Shown: positions 4,902-6,053 of the stretch, in pieces | Layout: every line of letters begins with the position of its first letter | How positions within the stretch are numbered: position 1 is the stretch's first letter | Origin: Candidatus Izemoplasma sp. | Lineage (GTDB): Bacteria; Bacillota_I; Bacilli_A; Izemoplasmatales; Izemoplasmataceae | Assembly: GCA_007116105.1 (NCBI GenBank) | Contig: SKJA01000112.1 | Location: 1 to 6,053, forward strand | DNA length: 6,053 nucleotides | Direction: 5' to 3' | Notes under the pieces: model-generated | Seen by the model: the letters and a program-made list of their open reading frames with translations, nothing else | Told to the model about the DNA's origin: nothing | Databases searched by the model: none | Made by a program: the position numbers and the translations under genes

Positions 4902-5340
4902 AGGAATAACTGAGTGTGGTCAAAATCATGGATATCAAAAATCCTAACAGAAACATGGCTTGAATCAAACGGTGAATCCAAACGTCAATCAACGCTTTAT
5001 CGTCGATTTTTTTTACTCTCATCACAAGGTACAGCCCCAGCCATATCACAATGAATAACAACACGGAAATGAAAATACTGTTGGCAAGGAAACTGACGCT
5101 AAACTGTAACACTAACCCATAAAGATTGTCGGTTTCAAAGGGATTGATGCCAAACAGATGGAGTGAGCCACTCACGAGCAATAACGCAAGCACCCACTTA
5201 TAAAATTCAAATAGGCCACCCCGTTGGGTCGACAAGATTTTCGCTTGAAGTGCCATTCGGTGTTTAAAATAACGAATCACAAACGCCAAGTAAAACGTTC
5301 CTACAAAGAGCCCCACTGCCAATTGAAGGTAAGATAACAT
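4900..5340 (-). CDS. Small integral membrane protein of unknown function
   Basis: I do not recognise this 146-aa protein. It has about four membrane segments: residues 3-23, 46-64, a long hydrophobic stretch 75-106 that could be one or two helices, and 123-143. Charged stretches lie between them (RYFKHRMALQAK, 23-34; RVKKIDDK, 108-115). There is no signal peptidase motif and no catalytic signature. Its ATG lies 2 nt after the ychF stop codon, and no Shine-Dalgarno is visible in the preceding 20 nt. No other ATG, GTG or TTG lies close upstream in frame, so translation probably depends on ribosomes finishing ychF. It ends at an intrinsic terminator, so ychF and this gene form one unit. Hydrophobic composition and an uninterrupted frame support a real gene. 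Confidence 0.75.
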   Translation of the reverse strand: MLSYLQLAVGLFVGTFYLAFVIRYFKHRMALQAKILSTQRGGLFEFYKWVLALLLVSGSLHLFGINPFETDNLYGLVLQFSVSFLANSIFISVLLFIVIWLGLYLVMRVKKIDDKALIDVWIHRLIQAMFLLGFLISMILTTLSYS

Positions 5341-5342
5341 CG

Positions 5343-6053
5343 TTAGATGTTGAAGCGGAACAAGAGAATGTCGCCGTCTTGAACCACGTATTGTTTCCCT
5401 TCAGAACGCATTTTTCCTCGCTCCCGCGCCACATTTAACGAGCCTGCATCGATAAAATCTTGATAGGCAATCGTCTCGGCACGGATAAAGCCACGTTCAA
5501 AGTCCGTGTGAATGACACCAGCACATTGGGGGGCTCGCATGCCTGATTGAAAGGTCCAAGCACGCACTTCTTTTTCACCTGCAGTAAAGAACGTTCTTAA
5601 TGCCAGCATGGTATAGGCGTTTTGAATCAACGTATCCAACCCGGATTGTTTGACCCCCATGGAGTCTAACATTTCCAGTTTATCTTCTTCATCCAAAGTC
5701 GAAAGTTCGCTTTCGATCTTCGCACTGATGGTCATGGCTTGTGCGTTTTGCTCTAACGCATAGGCAAACACAGCCTCAGCATGCGCCGAGAGTGAACCAC
5801 TCAACCAATCTTCTTCTGCGATGTTACACACATAAAGCATCGGTTTTAACGTCAAAAAACCATAACTGCGGATGATTTTTTCTTCCGCTTCGCTCAGTTT
5901 AAGTGAACGAATGGGTTCGTTGTCCATCAGCGTTTGGTGGATAAGCGTCAAAAGACGATACTCTTCATTGATGCTTTCATCCACTTTGAGTTGCGCTTTT
6001 TTCTCGATTTTTGGGAGCCGTTTCAAGACTGTGTCTAAGTCCGCAAAAATGAG
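5343..6053 (-). CDS. ychF: Ribosome-binding ATPase YchF (OLA1 family), C-terminal part
   Basis: The last 236 codons and stop are visible; about 130 N-terminal residues, including the nucleotide-binding P-loop, lie beyond the right edge. The first residues at the edge, LIFADLDTV, match the end of the G domain. The helical insert follows (roughly visible residues 15-60), then KPMLYVCN (70-77), usually KP.LYVAN. The C-terminal TGS domain contains AGEKEVRAWTF (158-168), GVIHTDFERGFIRAE (179-193) and the end VVQDGDILLFRFNI. YchF is an Obg-related P-loop protein that prefers ATP and associates with ribosomes. The frame continues upstream of the TTG at 6024-6026 with family-conserved sequence, so that codon is not the start. 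In Bacillota ychF commonly lies just upstream of rpsF-ssb-rpsR; here three genes intervene. Confidence 0.97.
   Translation of the reverse strand, partial: LIFADLDTVLKRLPKIEKKAQLKVDESINEEYRLLTLIHQTLMDNEPIRSLKLSEAEEKIIRSYGFLTLKPMLYVCNIAEEDWLSGSLSAHAEAVFAYALEQNAQAMTISAKIESELSTLDEEDKLEMLDSMGVKQSGLDTLIQNAYTMLALRTFFTAGEKEVRAWTFQSGMRAPQCAGVIHTDFERGFIRAETIAYQDFIDAGSLNVARERGKMRSEGKQYVVQDGDILLFRFNI

Noticed and set aside
5343..6026. ychF as a complete 227-aa protein starting at the TTG at 6024-6026
   Set aside because: The frame stays open to the window edge and encodes conserved YchF sequence upstream, so the gene is cut by the window, not short.
1..6053. Mobile element, CRISPR array, tRNA or rRNA
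   Set aside because: I saw no transposase-like protein, no regularly spaced repeats, and no cloverleaf or rRNA-like sequence. Intergenic gaps are short and filled by promoters, leaders and terminators.

Overview
The window looks like chromosomal housekeeping DNA from a low-to-moderate G+C Gram-positive-type bacterium (Bacillota, or a Mycoplasmatota relative using the standard code). The evidence is the gene set (ychF, rpsF-ssb-rpsR, and gdpP, which usually lies near rpsR in this group), strong AGGAGG ribosome binding sites, TTGACA/TATAAT promoters, a lipobox signal peptide and TAA as the dominant stop. Trp is encoded by TGG and no gene ends in TGA. I cannot place it more precisely; an Acholeplasma/Izemoplasma- or Erysipelotrichia-like lineage is only a guess.

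Layout. Seven of the nine genes read leftward (minus strand). From the right edge these are ychF (its 5' part is outside the window), a 146-aa unknown membrane protein 2 nt behind it, an intrinsic terminator, cinA, an alpha/beta hydrolase overlapping cinA by 11 bp, a strong new promoter with a structured leader, and the S6-SSB-S18 operon (rpsF-ssb-rpsR). At the far left is the 5' part of gdpP (c-di-AMP phosphodiesterase), with its own promoter.

Between rpsR and gdpP two genes run the other way. One is a YhhQ-type queuosine-precursor transporter with its own promoter and a 51-nt leader resembling a preQ1-I riboswitch. The other is a small lipoprotein with a cytochrome b5-like haem-binding domain. 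A divergent promoter pair (gdpP/yhhQ) closes this block on the left and a 17-bp bidirectional terminator (lipoprotein/rpsR) closes it on the right, so it looks like a self-contained insertion into a conserved neighbourhood.

Functionally the window covers translation (S6, S18, the ribosome-associated ATPase YchF, and tRNA queuosine precursor uptake), DNA maintenance (SSB), nucleotide or pyridine-nucleotide repair (CinA), second-messenger turnover (GdpP), and three accessory proteins (hydrolase, membrane protein, haem lipoprotein). I see no mobile element, CRISPR array, tRNA or rRNA, and no stretch over 300 bases without a gene. I found no clear new multi-gene system. The best leads are the divergent preQ1-I-like leader, the SD-masking rpsF leader, the orphan membrane protein, and the terminator placed just ahead of cinA.
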